Below, one piece after another: positions 1 to 8,971 of a stretch of 64,000 nucleotides of DNA (its first letter is position 1; each line of letters begins with the position of its first letter). The notes under the pieces are model-generated. The model saw nothing but the letters and a program-made list of their open reading frames with translations, ran no database searches and was not told the DNA's origin. The DNA comes from Casp-actino8 sp964563545 (GTDB taxonomy: Bacteria > Actinomycetota > Acidimicrobiia > Acidimicrobiales > Ilumatobacteraceae): positions 110,035 to 174,034 of the forward strand of contig CAZLXB010000002.1 of the NCBI GenBank assembly GCA_964563545.1, given 5' to 3'. The position numbers and the translations under genes were made by a program.

Positions 1-415
1 AGAAGAAGCAGAATCGACCACCCGGCCGCAACACTCGCGCGACCTCGGCAATCGCTTCGTCCACGTCTCGAATGTGCTCGAACACGAGACAGGCCACGAC
101 GGCATCGAATGACGCGGTAGCGAATGGCAAAGCGGCTGCCGCCGCCCGCGCGTACGCCGGGCCTCCCCCACGACCCACCGCCACCCGAACCTGATTCCAC
201 GTCGGGTCGACACCCACCACTGTCGACGCACCGAGAGTCGACGCCAACCGACTGATCTGCCCGTCGCCACAACCGACATCGAGCACGCGCCGGCAACCCT
301 CGATCTCTCGAGCGGCCATGGGAAGGATCTGCTCCACGTATTCGGGATCGGCACCCTCGGTGAATCCTTCGATCCACCACGACGCATTCACTTCCCACAG
401 GTCGTCATCTTCCAC
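1..415 (-). CDS. SAM-dependent methyltransferase, C-terminus cut by window edge
   Basis: Class I methyltransferase of the type-11 group; the substrate cannot be told. It reads from a GTG at 415 and runs off the window after 138 codons, so its C-terminal part is missing here. Visible signatures are motif I VLDVGCGDG (residues 43-51), the strand-2 end VVGVDP, the strand-4 segment SFDAVVACLVFEH and ARVLRPGGRF after it. No ATG lies in frame near the start. A TAACCT hexamer seven bases before the GTG supports this start. The gene is divergent from the oxidoreductase at 481. Confidence 0.85.
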   Translation of the reverse strand, partial: MEDDDLWEVNASWWIEGFTEGADPEYVEQILPMAAREIEGCRRVLDVGCGDGQISRLASTLGASTVVGVDPTWNQVRVAVGRGGGPAYARAAAAALPFATASFDAVVACLVFEHIRDVDEAIAEVARVLRPGGRFCFF

Positions 416-422
416 TCGATCG

Positions 423-428
423 AGGTTA
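423..428 (-). promoter_or_regulatory. -10 hexamer of the edge methyltransferase
   Basis: TAACCT on the minus strand, seven bases before the GTG at 415. It would give a leaderless transcript and lies only eight bases from the oppositely directed TACCCT at 437-442. Confidence 0.5.
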
Positions 429-436
429 GGTCTGAC

Positions 437-442
437 TACCCT
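437..442 (+). promoter_or_regulatory. -10 hexamer ahead of the oxidoreductase at 481
   Basis: TACCCT, six bases before the ATG at 449. The predicted transcript therefore starts at a micro-ORF, not at the oxidoreductase start itself. Confidence 0.5.
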
Positions 443-448
443 CGCATC

Positions 449-484
449 ATGATGATCGAAACCGTTTCGCGAGGCGACCGATGA
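449..484 (+). CDS. leaderless micro-ORF overlapping the next start
   Basis: Eleven codons reading MMIETVSRGDR, then TGA. The stop shares an ATGA overlap with the ATG at 481. The ATG sits six bases after a TACCCT hexamer, and the codons near the end include GAGGCG, which could act as a weak Shine-Dalgarno site for the main gene. This is geometry seen in the sequence; translation is inferred. Confidence 0.35.
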   Translation: MMIETVSRGDR

Positions 485-1392
485 AGTTCTCCGTGTGGCC
501 CTCTCCCGATCGTCCGTGGGCCGATGTTCGGCCATTGGCCGAATACGCCGACGAGAACGGCTACCACTGCTTCTGGTACGCCGACCATTTCATGCCCAAC
601 AGCGAGGACGGGAGCATCAAGGACGGCAACGTCCACGAGGCGTGGGCGGTACTGGCCGCGGTTGCCGCGGTCACCGATCGGATTCGCATCGGATCGCTCG
701 TCTCCCCGACGACCGTTCGCCACCCAGCGGTCATCGCCAATGTCGCGGCCACGATCGATCGCATCTCGGACGGACGCCTCACCCTCGGGCTCGGAGCGGG
801 ATGGCAGGTCAACGAGCACCGCGCTTATGGCATCGAACTCTTCGGGGGACGCGAACGCGTCGACCGCTTCGAGGAGGCGATCCAGATCGTCCGCAGCCTT
901 CTCACGGAATCACGAACGAATTTCCGCGGGCAACATTTCACCATCGACGATGCCCCATGCCAACCGACTCCCGTCCAGAATCCCCTTCCTCTGATGGTGG
1001 GTACCGGCGGCCCGAGAATGACGCGCATCACGGCCCGCTGGGCTGACGAGTGGAACGTCTGGGGGACGCCCGAAACGGCTCGCGACAAGGTCCGGGCTCT
1101 CGATTCCGCGTGCGAAGAGGCAGGCCGGGATCCCCGGTCCATCCGACGATCGGTTCAAGCGATGTTCTTCCTCGTCGACGACCAAGCCACCATCGACAAA
1201 CTTCGCAAGGTTGCCCCCGCCGATCGCTCGGTGATCGGCTCGCTCGAAGTGGTCGCCGACTCCATCGGTGCTTATCGCGACCTCGGATTCGACGAGGTGA
1301 TCGTTCCCGACTTCACCCTCGGTGCCGTTCATGCCGAGCGAATCGAAAAATACGAACGGTTGAGAACCGAGGTGTTCAGCTTGTTCCGCTAG
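481..1392 (+). CDS. LLM-class F420-dependent oxidoreductase
   Basis: TIM-barrel flavin/F420 oxidoreductase of the luciferase-like monooxygenase family, 303 residues, cytoplasmic, substrate unknown. The N-terminus MKFSVWPSPDRPW, the segment FWYADHFMPN, IRIGSLVSPTTVRHPAVIA and LTLGLGAGWQ are typical of actinobacterial F420-type members, which move hydride between F420 and an organic substrate. The ATG at 481 fits the family N-terminus. The last 17 bases overlap the 3' end of convergent uvrC, so the two genes leave no room for separate terminators. Confidence 0.88.
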   Translation: MKFSVWPSPDRPWADVRPLAEYADENGYHCFWYADHFMPNSEDGSIKDGNVHEAWAVLAAVAAVTDRIRIGSLVSPTTVRHPAVIANVAATIDRISDGRLTLGLGAGWQVNEHRAYGIELFGGRERVDRFEEAIQIVRSLLTESRTNFRGQHFTIDDAPCQPTPVQNPLPLMVGTGGPRMTRITARWADEWNVWGTPETARDKVRALDSACEEAGRDPRSIRRSVQAMFFLVDDQATIDKLRKVAPADRSVIGSLEVVADSIGAYRDLGFDEVIVPDFTLGAVHAERIEKYERLRTEVFSLFR

Positions 1393-3268
1393 CCGGCGGA
1401 TGGAACTTGGCGTGCACCGCGCGAGCGACGTTCTCGGGTAGCCACGAGATGGCCAGCAGGTCGTCGAGTTCCGCTTTCTTCACGGCGTTCACACCGCCCA
1501 TGGCCACCACCAGTTTCTTTCGCCGGGCTTCCCCCAGACCCTCGATGCCGTCGAGTGCACTTGCGGTCATCCTCTTGCCCCGTAATTCGCGATGGAATGT
1601 GTTGGCGAAACGGTGCGCTTCGTCGCGGATTCGCTGGAGCATGAACAACCCATCACTTCCTCGCGGCACTTCGACGGCCTCCGCACGACCCGGAACGAAC
1701 ACTTCCTCGAACCGCTTGGCCAACGACGCCACAGGGATCTCACCTTCGAGGCCGAGTTTGCGAACCACCCGCTCCGCCACCGCGAGTTGACCCTTGCCGC
1801 CATCGACCAACAAGAGTTGAGGCGGGTAAGCGAACTTGCGCGGCCTCTTGTCCCCCTCGTCCACCGGATCGAAACCGGCGTCCCGTTCCTCGACGTAGGC
1901 CGTCAGTCGGCGCGTCAACACTTCTTCCATGGCCGCGTAATCGTCATTGCCGTCGACCGTCTTGACCTTGAAGCGCCGATATTCGCGCTTCATCGGGAGC
2001 CCGTCCTCGAGCACGACCATCGAACCCACGTAGTCGGTGCCCTGGAGATGGGCCATGTCGTAACACTCGATTCTCAGCGGAGCCTCGGGGAGCCCGAGGA
2101 GGTCCTGTAGCTCGGTGAGCGCCCGACTACGAGTGTTGTGATCGGCGGCACGCTTCATGCGGTGGCGGACGAAGTCATCGGCTGCATTCCGGGTGACCAT
2201 CTCCATGAGTTCGCGACCCTGTCCGCGACGGGGCACACGAACCGACACCCTCGTTCCTCTGCGTTGCGAGAGCCACTCCTCACAAGCTCCCAGAGATTCC
2301 GGTTCGTGGGTCACGAGAACCGTCTTCGGGAAGCCGAGAGGCGGGTCCTCACCGTAGAGCGATTCGATCAATCGGTCGATGAGACGCGCATCGTCGAGTT
2401 CTTCGACCTTGTCGAGGACGAATCCTTTACGACCGACCACTCGACCGTGTCGGACGAAAAACACCTGTACGGCCGCTTCGAGTTCGTCCTGAGCCACTCC
2501 GATCACGTCCACGTCCTCGTCGCGTTCGGCGACGACGATCTGCTTCTCGACCGCGCGAGCAATGGAGGCCAGTCGGTCCCGAAATCGTGCCGCTCGTTCG
2601 TAGTCCTGCTCGGCCGATGCGTTCTGCATCTCTTGGGTGAGCTCGGCGACGACCCGATCGGTGCGACCCTCCATGAATTCACAGAGGTCATCGACCATCC
2701 TGCGGTAGGACTCGACTTCGACTTCGCCCACGCAGGGCCCCGAACACTTCTCGATGTGAAACAACAGACAAGGACGACCCAGACGCGCGTGTTGATTGAA
2801 CTTGCCGGGGCTGCACGTTCGTACCGGAAAGGTTCGAAGAACCAGATCCAGCGTGTCCCGAATGGCGTATGCGTGCGGATACGGACCGAAGTATCGGACG
2901 CCTTTGCGCCGCTGACCCCGAACGACGACGGCCCGTGGCCATTCCTCGTCGAGAGTCACGGCGAGAAACGGGTAACTCTTGTCGTCCCGCAGTCGTACGT
3001 TGAAACGAGGCCGGTGCTCCTTGATGAGGTTGAATTCGAGGACGAGAGCTTCGACTTCGTTGCGAACCACGATCCATTCGACCGAATCGGCTTCCGACAC
3101 CATCTGCGCGGTACGAGGATGAAGGGTCGACGGATCGGCGAAGTAGTTCGACACTCTCTGCCGCAAACTCGCGGCCTTACCCACGTAGATGATCCGGCCG
3201 TGACGATCCCGGAACTGATACGAGCCGGGCTGGTCGGGGATGCTTCCGGTCGGGGGACGGACGACCAT
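1376..3268 (-). CDS. uvrC: UvrABC system protein C (excision nuclease)
   Basis: Makes the two incisions flanking a lesion in nucleotide excision repair. It has 630 residues, normal for the family. Domains in order: GIY-YIG nuclease (about 13-92, with GSYQFRDRHG and IIYVGKAASLRQRV), UVR motif for UvrB contact (about 205-240), RNase H-like 5' nuclease (RIECYDMAHLQG and LLLVDGGKGQL, about 385-540) and a C-terminal helix-hairpin-helix region (GIEGLGEARRKKL). It lies nine bases behind uvrA on the same strand, which indicates an operon. Its 3' end overlaps the convergent oxidoreductase. Confidence 0.97.
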   Translation of the reverse strand: MVVRPPTGSIPDQPGSYQFRDRHGRIIYVGKAASLRQRVSNYFADPSTLHPRTAQMVSEADSVEWIVVRNEVEALVLEFNLIKEHRPRFNVRLRDDKSYPFLAVTLDEEWPRAVVVRGQRRKGVRYFGPYPHAYAIRDTLDLVLRTFPVRTCSPGKFNQHARLGRPCLLFHIEKCSGPCVGEVEVESYRRMVDDLCEFMEGRTDRVVAELTQEMQNASAEQDYERAARFRDRLASIARAVEKQIVVAERDEDVDVIGVAQDELEAAVQVFFVRHGRVVGRKGFVLDKVEELDDARLIDRLIESLYGEDPPLGFPKTVLVTHEPESLGACEEWLSQRRGTRVSVRVPRRGQGRELMEMVTRNAADDFVRHRMKRAADHNTRSRALTELQDLLGLPEAPLRIECYDMAHLQGTDYVGSMVVLEDGLPMKREYRRFKVKTVDGNDDYAAMEEVLTRRLTAYVEERDAGFDPVDEGDKRPRKFAYPPQLLLVDGGKGQLAVAERVVRKLGLEGEIPVASLAKRFEEVFVPGRAEAVEVPRGSDGLFMLQRIRDEAHRFANTFHRELRGKRMTASALDGIEGLGEARRKKLVVAMGGVNAVKKAELDDLLAISWLPENVARAVHAKFHPPASGTS

Positions 3269-3277
3269 GAAGGAAGC

Positions 3278-6142
3278 CTACGAACGCTTGCCGGTCGTCG
3301 TCGGTGAGAGCATCGGCGCCAGAAAACGACCGGTGTGGCTCGACTTCGCTTTGGCGACTTGTTCGGGAGTGCCTTCGGCCACCACGGTTCCGCCGCCGCG
3401 TCCGCCTTCGGGACCAAGATCGATCAGCCAGTCGGCGGTCTTGATCACGTCGAGATTGTGTTCGATCACGAGGACGGTGTTCCCTTGATCGACCAGGCGC
3501 GACAGGACCGTCAGTAGCCGGCGAACGTCCTCGAAGTGCAGACCGGTGGTCGGCTCGTCTAACAGATAGATCGTGTGCCCGGTGCTGCGCTTGGCCAACT
3601 CGGTGGCCAATTTCACCCGCTGGGCCTCACCACCCGACAGCGTCGGCGCCGACTGCCCGAGACGTACGTACCCGAGTCCGACGTCGACCAAAGTCTGCAT
3701 GTGGCGGGCGATCGCCGGTTGATTGGCGAAGAATCCGACGGCTTCCTCGATCGGCATGTCGAGAACGTCGGCGATGCTCTTGCCCTTGAACGTGATGTCG
3801 AGCGTGTCGCGGTTGTAACGCGCGCCCTTGCAGACCTCGCACGGAACGTAGACGTCGGGCAGGAAGTGCATCTCGATCTTGATGGTTCCGTCACCCGAGC
3901 AAGCCTCGCAACGACCACCGGCCACGTTGAACGAGAATCGACCCGGCTGATAGCCCCGCACCTTGGCTTCGGCGGTCGTGGCGAACAGTTTGCGGATTCC
4001 ATCGAAGACCCCGGTGTAGGTCGCCGGATTCGAACGCGGAGTACGACCGATCGGCGACTGATCCATGTCGATCACCTTGTCGAGGTGCTCGATTCCGACG
4101 ACCTTTTTGTGTTTGCCAGCCGGATCCTTCGACTTGTAGATCTTCTGCATCAGAACGGGAAGCAGGATGTCCCGGACCAAGGTGCTCTTTCCGCTTCCCG
4201 ATACCCCGGTCACCGCCACGAAGCAACCGAGGGGAATCCGCACATCGATGTTCTGGAGATTGTGTTCCCGCGCGCCGACGATCTCGAGCCACTGCAGTCC
4301 CGGCGGCCGACGAGTGGATGGAACCGGTATCGACTTCTTCCCGGACAGGTATTGCCCGGTCATCGACTCCTTGACTTTGGCGATTCCCTTGACCGGCCCG
4401 CTGTAGACGACCTCGCCGCCGTGCTCGCCCGCACCCGGACCGATGTCGACGATCCAGTCGCTTTCACGAATGGTCTCCTCGTCGTGTTCGACCACCAGAA
4501 CCGTGTTCCCGAGATCCCGAAGGCGTAACAGCGTTTCGATGAGGCGACGGTTGTCCCTCTGGTGCAGACCGATGGACGGTTCATCGAGGACGTACAAGGT
4601 CCCGACCAGACCCGAACCGATCTGGCTCGCCAAACGGATTCGCTGGGCCTCACCACCGGCCAGCGTTCCGGCCGAACGCGACAGAGTGAGGTAATCGAGC
4701 CCGACATCGAGCAGGAAACTCAACCGGGCGTTGATCTCCTTGACCACCCGCTCGGCGATCATCCGATCCCGATCGGACAATTCCAACCCGGCCAGAAATC
4801 CGGCCGAATCGGCGATCGCCATGTCGCACACCTCGGAGATGTTCCGGTCGTTCACCGTGATGGCGAGCGTCGCCGGCTTCAGCCGGGCCCCTTTACATGC
4901 GGAGCAAGGAACTTCGCGCATGTAGCCCTCGTACTGTTCTCGACTCCAGTCGCTCTCGGCGGACTCGTGGCGACGCTTGATCCACGGAATGACACCCTCG
5001 AAGGTCGTGTTGAACTGCCGTGCTCGGCCGTAGCGATTCTTGAACTTCACCGTGATCGTGCCGGGCAATCCGTTCAGGACGAGCTTTTGCGCCTTGGCGC
5101 TCAACTTGTTCCACGGTTTGTCGAGATCGATGTTGTTGTCGTTGGCAACCGATTCGAGAATGCGCTGGAAGAACCCGGTGTGTGCACTGCGCCAGGGAGC
5201 GATGGCTCCCTCGCTCAGCGATAGATCTCCGTCCGGAATCACGAGTTCGGGGTCGACCTCGAAGGTCGTTCCGAGACCGTCACAGGTCTCACAGGCTCCG
5301 TAAGGAGAGTTGAACGAGAAATTACGGGGCGCCGGTTCGTCGAACGAATTACCGCACTTCGGGCAGGCGAGATGCTGGCTGAACGTGAGCGCCTCTTCCT
5401 CACCCTTGCCGTCACCGACGAGTTCTACCTCGGCCACGCCTTCGGCCAGACGAAGCGCGGTCTCGAGGCTGTCGGTCAGACGGCGCTCGATACCCGCTTT
5501 ACGTACGAGTCGATCGACCACGACTTCGATCGTGTGCTGTTCGTACCGGGCGAGCTTCTTGTCGCTCTTCAGGAACTCCGCGATGTCGACGACTTCGCCG
5601 TCGACACGGGCTCGCACGAAACCCTGACCGGCGAGATCGCCAAGAAGGGTGTCGTATTCGCCCTTTCGGCCACGAACAACGGGCGCCAGAACCTGGAATC
5701 GCGTACCTTCGGGAAGCGTCAGGATGCGATCGACGATCTGCTGGGGGGTCTGACGGGCCAGACGGGTCCCGTCCTTCGGGCAATGTTGAACCCCGATCCG
5801 TGCGTACAAGAGCCGCAAGTAGTCGTAGACCTCGGTGATGGTTCCAACCGTCGACCGAGGGTTCCGGCTCGCCGACTTCTGATCGATGGAGATCGCCGGC
5901 GAGAGACCTTCGATCAAGTCGACATCCGGCTTGTCCATCTGGCCCAAGAACTGTCGGGCGTAGGCGCTGAGCGACTCGACGTAGCGACGCTGCCCCTCGG
6001 CATAAATCGTGTCGAAGGCCAACGAGGATTTCCCGCTCCCGGACAGACCGGTGAAGACGATCATCTTGTCGCGGGGCAGATCGACACTGAGATTCTTCAG
6101 GTTGTGCTCACGGGCTCCCTGCACCACCAGACGATCCGACAT
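3278..6142 (-). CDS. uvrA: UvrABC system protein A (damage-recognition ATPase)
   Basis: Dimeric ABC-type ATPase that finds bulky lesions and loads UvrB. It has 954 residues, full length. The first Walker A is GLSGSGKSS (32-40), followed by AEGQRRYVESLSAYARQFLG. Zinc modules show as CPKC...CETC and CSACKGAR. The second ATPase half has GVSGSGKST and signature LSGGEAQRVKLA. It follows uvrB by 34 bases and precedes uvrC. A TATTCT hexamer seven bases before the ATG, overlapped by a 16-base palindrome, suggests an additional regulated promoter inside the cluster. Confidence 0.98.
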   Translation of the reverse strand: MSDRLVVQGAREHNLKNLSVDLPRDKMIVFTGLSGSGKSSLAFDTIYAEGQRRYVESLSAYARQFLGQMDKPDVDLIEGLSPAISIDQKSASRNPRSTVGTITEVYDYLRLLYARIGVQHCPKDGTRLARQTPQQIVDRILTLPEGTRFQVLAPVVRGRKGEYDTLLGDLAGQGFVRARVDGEVVDIAEFLKSDKKLARYEQHTIEVVVDRLVRKAGIERRLTDSLETALRLAEGVAEVELVGDGKGEEEALTFSQHLACPKCGNSFDEPAPRNFSFNSPYGACETCDGLGTTFEVDPELVIPDGDLSLSEGAIAPWRSAHTGFFQRILESVANDNNIDLDKPWNKLSAKAQKLVLNGLPGTITVKFKNRYGRARQFNTTFEGVIPWIKRRHESAESDWSREQYEGYMREVPCSACKGARLKPATLAITVNDRNISEVCDMAIADSAGFLAGLELSDRDRMIAERVVKEINARLSFLLDVGLDYLTLSRSAGTLAGGEAQRIRLASQIGSGLVGTLYVLDEPSIGLHQRDNRRLIETLLRLRDLGNTVLVVEHDEETIRESDWIVDIGPGAGEHGGEVVYSGPVKGIAKVKESMTGQYLSGKKSIPVPSTRRPPGLQWLEIVGAREHNLQNIDVRIPLGCFVAVTGVSGSGKSTLVRDILLPVLMQKIYKSKDPAGKHKKVVGIEHLDKVIDMDQSPIGRTPRSNPATYTGVFDGIRKLFATTAEAKVRGYQPGRFSFNVAGGRCEACSGDGTIKIEMHFLPDVYVPCEVCKGARYNRDTLDITFKGKSIADVLDMPIEEAVGFFANQPAIARHMQTLVDVGLGYVRLGQSAPTLSGGEAQRVKLATELAKRSTGHTIYLLDEPTTGLHFEDVRRLLTVLSRLVDQGNTVLVIEHNLDVIKTADWLIDLGPEGGRGGGTVVAEGTPEQVAKAKSSHTGRFLAPMLSPTTTGKRS

Positions 6143-6149
6143 CGTGCCG

Positions 6150-6155
6150 AGAATA
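6150..6155 (-). promoter_or_regulatory. internal -10 hexamer of uvrA
   Basis: TATTCT on the minus strand, seven bases before the uvrA ATG. It overlaps the palindrome at 6151-6166. Confidence 0.45.
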
Positions 6156-6166
6156 CAGACGTATTC
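6151..6166. promoter_or_regulatory. palindrome over the uvrA promoter
   Basis: GAATAC-AGAC-GTATTC, with six-base perfect arms around four bases. It overlaps the -10 hexamer of uvrA. Its position suits a repressor of a DNA-damage gene, but it does not match the usual actinobacterial LexA box (GAAC-N4-GTTC), so the factor is unknown. Confidence 0.35.
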
Positions 6167-6176
6167 GGAACGCCAC

Positions 6177-8213
6177 CTAGCCGGCGTCCTTCATCTCCCG
6201 TCGAAGTTCGTTGATCTCGTCCCGCAGACGTGCGGCGTACTCGAACTTCAGATCGGCGGCGGCCTCGTGCATCTCCTCCTCGAGGGTCTGAATGAGACGA
6301 GCCAATTCCTGTTGCGGGAGCGTCTTCAGTTCACGCTGGACCTTGTCGCGCTCGCGTTGACGCCTTCGATCCTTGCCGGGGACCGGTGCACCACCATCTC
6401 CGTCGGGCCGCAGAATCGAGAGGATGTCACCCACGGCCTTGCGGATCGTCTGCGGGTTGATCCCGTGTTCTTCGTTGTACGCCACTTGCAGAGACCGGCG
6501 CCGATTGGTCTCGTCGATGGCACGTTTCATCGAAGGCGTCATCTGATCGGCATACATGATCACCTGGCCATCGACATTTCGGGCCGCCCGTCCGATCATC
6601 TGGATGAGCGACGTCTCACTGCGTAGAAATCCTTCTTTGTCGGCGTCGAGGATCGCCACCAGGCTCACTTCGGGCAGGTCCAGTCCTTCGCGCAACAGGT
6701 TGATGCCCACCAAGACGTCGAATTCACCGAGACGGAGGGCGCGCAGAATCTCGATCCGCTGGATCGTGTCGATGTTGCTGTGCAGATAACGAACCCGCAG
6801 TCCTTGTTCGAGCAAGTAGTCGGTGAGATCCTCGGCCATCTTCTTGGTGAGCGTGGTCACCAGGACCCGGTCGCCCATGCCCACCCGTTCATTGACGTTC
6901 TCCATCAGATCGTCGATCTGTCCCTTGGTGGGCTTGACCACGACTTCGGGATCCACCAAACCGGTCGGACGGACGATCTGCTCGACGATTCGTTGCGACT
7001 CCTTGAGCTCGAAAGGTCCGGGGGTGGCCGACAGAAAGATGCACTGATTCACCCGTTCGAGCACCTCCGGAAACTCGAGCGGACGGTTGTCACGAGCGCT
7101 CGGTAGACGGAAACCGTGCTCCACGAGAATGTCCTTGCGACTGCGGTCCCCGGCGAACTGTCCGTGCAACTGCGGTACCGCGACGTGACTCTCGTCGATC
7201 ACCATCAGGAAGTCCTTCGGGAAGTAGTCGAGCAAGGTGAACGGTGGTTCACCGGGCTGGCGGCCGTCGATGTGCATCGAGTAGTTCTCGATCCCGTTGC
7301 AGTAGCCGACTTCCTGGATCATCTCGAGGTCGTGTTGGGTCCGCATGCGTAGTCGTTGAGCCTCGAGTAGCTTCCCCTCCCTCTCGAAGACGGCCAGCCT
7401 CTCCTGGAGCTCGGCCTCGATGCCGAGCACGGCCTTGCGCATTCGCTCGTCGCCGGCGACATAGTGAGTCGCCGGAAAGACGAGGATTTCGTTCGATTCG
7501 CGAAGAGTCTCCCCCGTCACGGGATCGATCATCGTCAATCGATCGACGGTGTCGCCGAACATCTCGACCCGAACAACCGACTCCTCATAGGCCGGATGGA
7601 TCTCGATGGTGTCACCCCGAACACGGAAGTTTCCGCGGCCCAATGCCATGTCGTTCCGGTCGTATTGGAGGTCGACCAGTCGCCGAAGGATGCTGCGCAT
7701 GTCGTAGTCGACGCCGACGTGCAATTCGAGAAGTTGACCGCGGTATTCGTCCGGGTCGCCCATGCCGTAGATGCACGAGACCGATGCGACGACGATGGTG
7801 TCGCGCCTCGTCAATAGCGCGGCGGTGGCCGAATGACGGAGACGATCGATGTCGTCGTTGATCGACGAGTCCTTCTCGATGTACGTGTCACTGGAGGCGA
7901 TGTAGGCCTCGGGCTGGTAGTAGTCGTAATAGCTGACGAAGTACTCCACGCGGTTGTGCGGGAAGAACTCGCGCATCTCCTGCGCGAGCTGGGCGGCCAG
8001 GCTCTTGTTCGGAGCCAGAATCAGCGTCGGGCGCTGAGTTCGCTCGATCGTCCAGGCAATAGTCGCGCTCTTTCCCGAACCGGTGATGCCGAGAAGAGTC
8101 TGGAAACGCAACCCTGATTCGATTCCGTCGGCGAGTTCGGAGATGGCCTTGGGCTGGTCACCGGCCGGCTGATACTCGGCGATCATCCGGAAGGTCTGGT
8201 CGGTCGCCGGCAC
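6177..8213 (-). CDS. uvrB: UvrABC system protein B
   Basis: DNA-bound helicase-like component that verifies damage and recruits UvrC. It has 678 residues. Visible features: Walker A GITGSGKSA (42-50), the beta-hairpin region YYDYYQPEAYIASSDTYIEK, VIDESH for Walker B, motif VI QMIGRAARNVDGQ and a C-terminal UVR motif that pairs with UvrC. The GTG at 8213 lies exactly six bases after a TAGGCT hexamer, so this is likely the leaderless head of the uvrB-uvrA-uvrC transcript. Confidence 0.98.
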   Translation of the reverse strand: MPATDQTFRMIAEYQPAGDQPKAISELADGIESGLRFQTLLGITGSGKSATIAWTIERTQRPTLILAPNKSLAAQLAQEMREFFPHNRVEYFVSYYDYYQPEAYIASSDTYIEKDSSINDDIDRLRHSATAALLTRRDTIVVASVSCIYGMGDPDEYRGQLLELHVGVDYDMRSILRRLVDLQYDRNDMALGRGNFRVRGDTIEIHPAYEESVVRVEMFGDTVDRLTMIDPVTGETLRESNEILVFPATHYVAGDERMRKAVLGIEAELQERLAVFEREGKLLEAQRLRMRTQHDLEMIQEVGYCNGIENYSMHIDGRQPGEPPFTLLDYFPKDFLMVIDESHVAVPQLHGQFAGDRSRKDILVEHGFRLPSARDNRPLEFPEVLERVNQCIFLSATPGPFELKESQRIVEQIVRPTGLVDPEVVVKPTKGQIDDLMENVNERVGMGDRVLVTTLTKKMAEDLTDYLLEQGLRVRYLHSNIDTIQRIEILRALRLGEFDVLVGINLLREGLDLPEVSLVAILDADKEGFLRSETSLIQMIGRAARNVDGQVIMYADQMTPSMKRAIDETNRRRSLQVAYNEEHGINPQTIRKAVGDILSILRPDGDGGAPVPGKDRRRQRERDKVQRELKTLPQQELARLIQTLEEEMHEAAADLKFEYAARLRDEINELRREMKDAG

Positions 8214-8219
8214 GACTCA

Positions 8220-8225
8220 AGCCTA
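8220..8225 (-). promoter_or_regulatory. -10 hexamer of the uvr cluster
   Basis: TAGGCT on the minus strand, six bases before the uvrB GTG. The predicted mRNA is leaderless. Confidence 0.55.
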
Positions 8226-8250
8226 CGGTGAGGTTCCGATCACACCGGAT

Positions 8251-8886
8251 CTACTTCGACTTGGGCGTCACCGGTTCGTAGTCGGCCGGCAACTGAGGAA
8301 GTGATGTGAGCCATTTCCAGACTTCGTCGATCTGGGGCGTGAGATCGGTCGGAGATCCGCTGTTGTCGATGACGAAATCGGCCGCCGCCAAGCGGGCCTC
8401 CCGCGTGGCCTGTCGACCGATGCGCGCGCGGGCATCGGCTTCGTCGAATCCACGGAACTCGACCAAGCGCCGAATCTGAGTATCCACCGGCACATCCACC
8501 ACGATGCGACCCTGCAATCCTTCGCGAGGATTCTCCGTCAACAGAGGAATATCGAGAACGACGACGTTGTCGGTGGCCCGCTGCTCGATCATGCGGCGAT
8601 TCATCTCCTGGCCGACTGCCGGGTGGACGATTTCGTTCAACGACTTCAGGGCCTCGGGATCGTTGAACACGATGGCAGCAACGGCCGGTCGGTCGAGCGA
8701 TCCGTCCGACGCCACGATGGACGGACCGAATCGTTCAACGAGCCGGGCGATCACCGGGGATCCGGGCTGTTGAACCTCGCGCGTGATCGCATCGGCATCG
8801 ACGATGATCGCGCCACGAGCAGCCAGGAGCGCACTCACGGTCGATTTTCCGGAGCCGATGCCACCCGTGAGGCCGACGAGGATCAT
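8251..8886 (-). CDS. coaE: dephospho-CoA kinase
   Basis: Phosphorylates the ribose 3'-OH of dephospho-CoA, the last step of coenzyme A synthesis. It has 211 residues. P-loop GLTGGIGSGKST (5-16) is followed by IIVDADAI, and the lid region contains RRLVEFRGFDEADAR. It lacks the GrpB-like extension fused to CoaE in some actinobacteria. It stands 37 bases upstream of uvrB but has its own TAGCGT hexamer six bases before the ATG. Confidence 0.95.
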   Translation of the reverse strand: MILVGLTGGIGSGKSTVSALLAARGAIIVDADAITREVQQPGSPVIARLVERFGPSIVASDGSLDRPAVAAIVFNDPEALKSLNEIVHPAVGQEMNRRMIEQRATDNVVVLDIPLLTENPREGLQGRIVVDVPVDTQIRRLVEFRGFDEADARARIGRQATREARLAAADFVIDNSGSPTDLTPQIDEVWKWLTSLPQLPADYEPVTPKSK

Positions 8887-8892
8887 GGTCTC

Positions 8893-8898
8893 ACGCTA
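8893..8898 (-). promoter_or_regulatory. -10 hexamer of coaE
   Basis: TAGCGT on the minus strand, six bases before the ATG at 8886. Confidence 0.5.
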
Positions 8899-8956
8899 GA
8901 GGACGATCTTGACGTGATGCTGATGGAACCGCCAAGACCTCCGAGTGACCGACCGG

Positions 8957-8962
8957 TACTCT
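8957..8962 (+). promoter_or_regulatory. -10 hexamer of the LuxR-type regulator
   Basis: TACTCT, nine bases before the ATG at 8972. It favours that ATG over the upstream in-frame GTG at 8945, which would lie outside the transcript. Confidence 0.4.
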
Positions 8963-8971
8963 CCCCGAGCG

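Noticed and set aside
8945..8971. Upstream GTG start for the LuxR-type regulator
   Set aside because: It would lie upstream of the TACTCT hexamer that seems to direct transcription, and the receiver domain starts naturally at ATG 8972.
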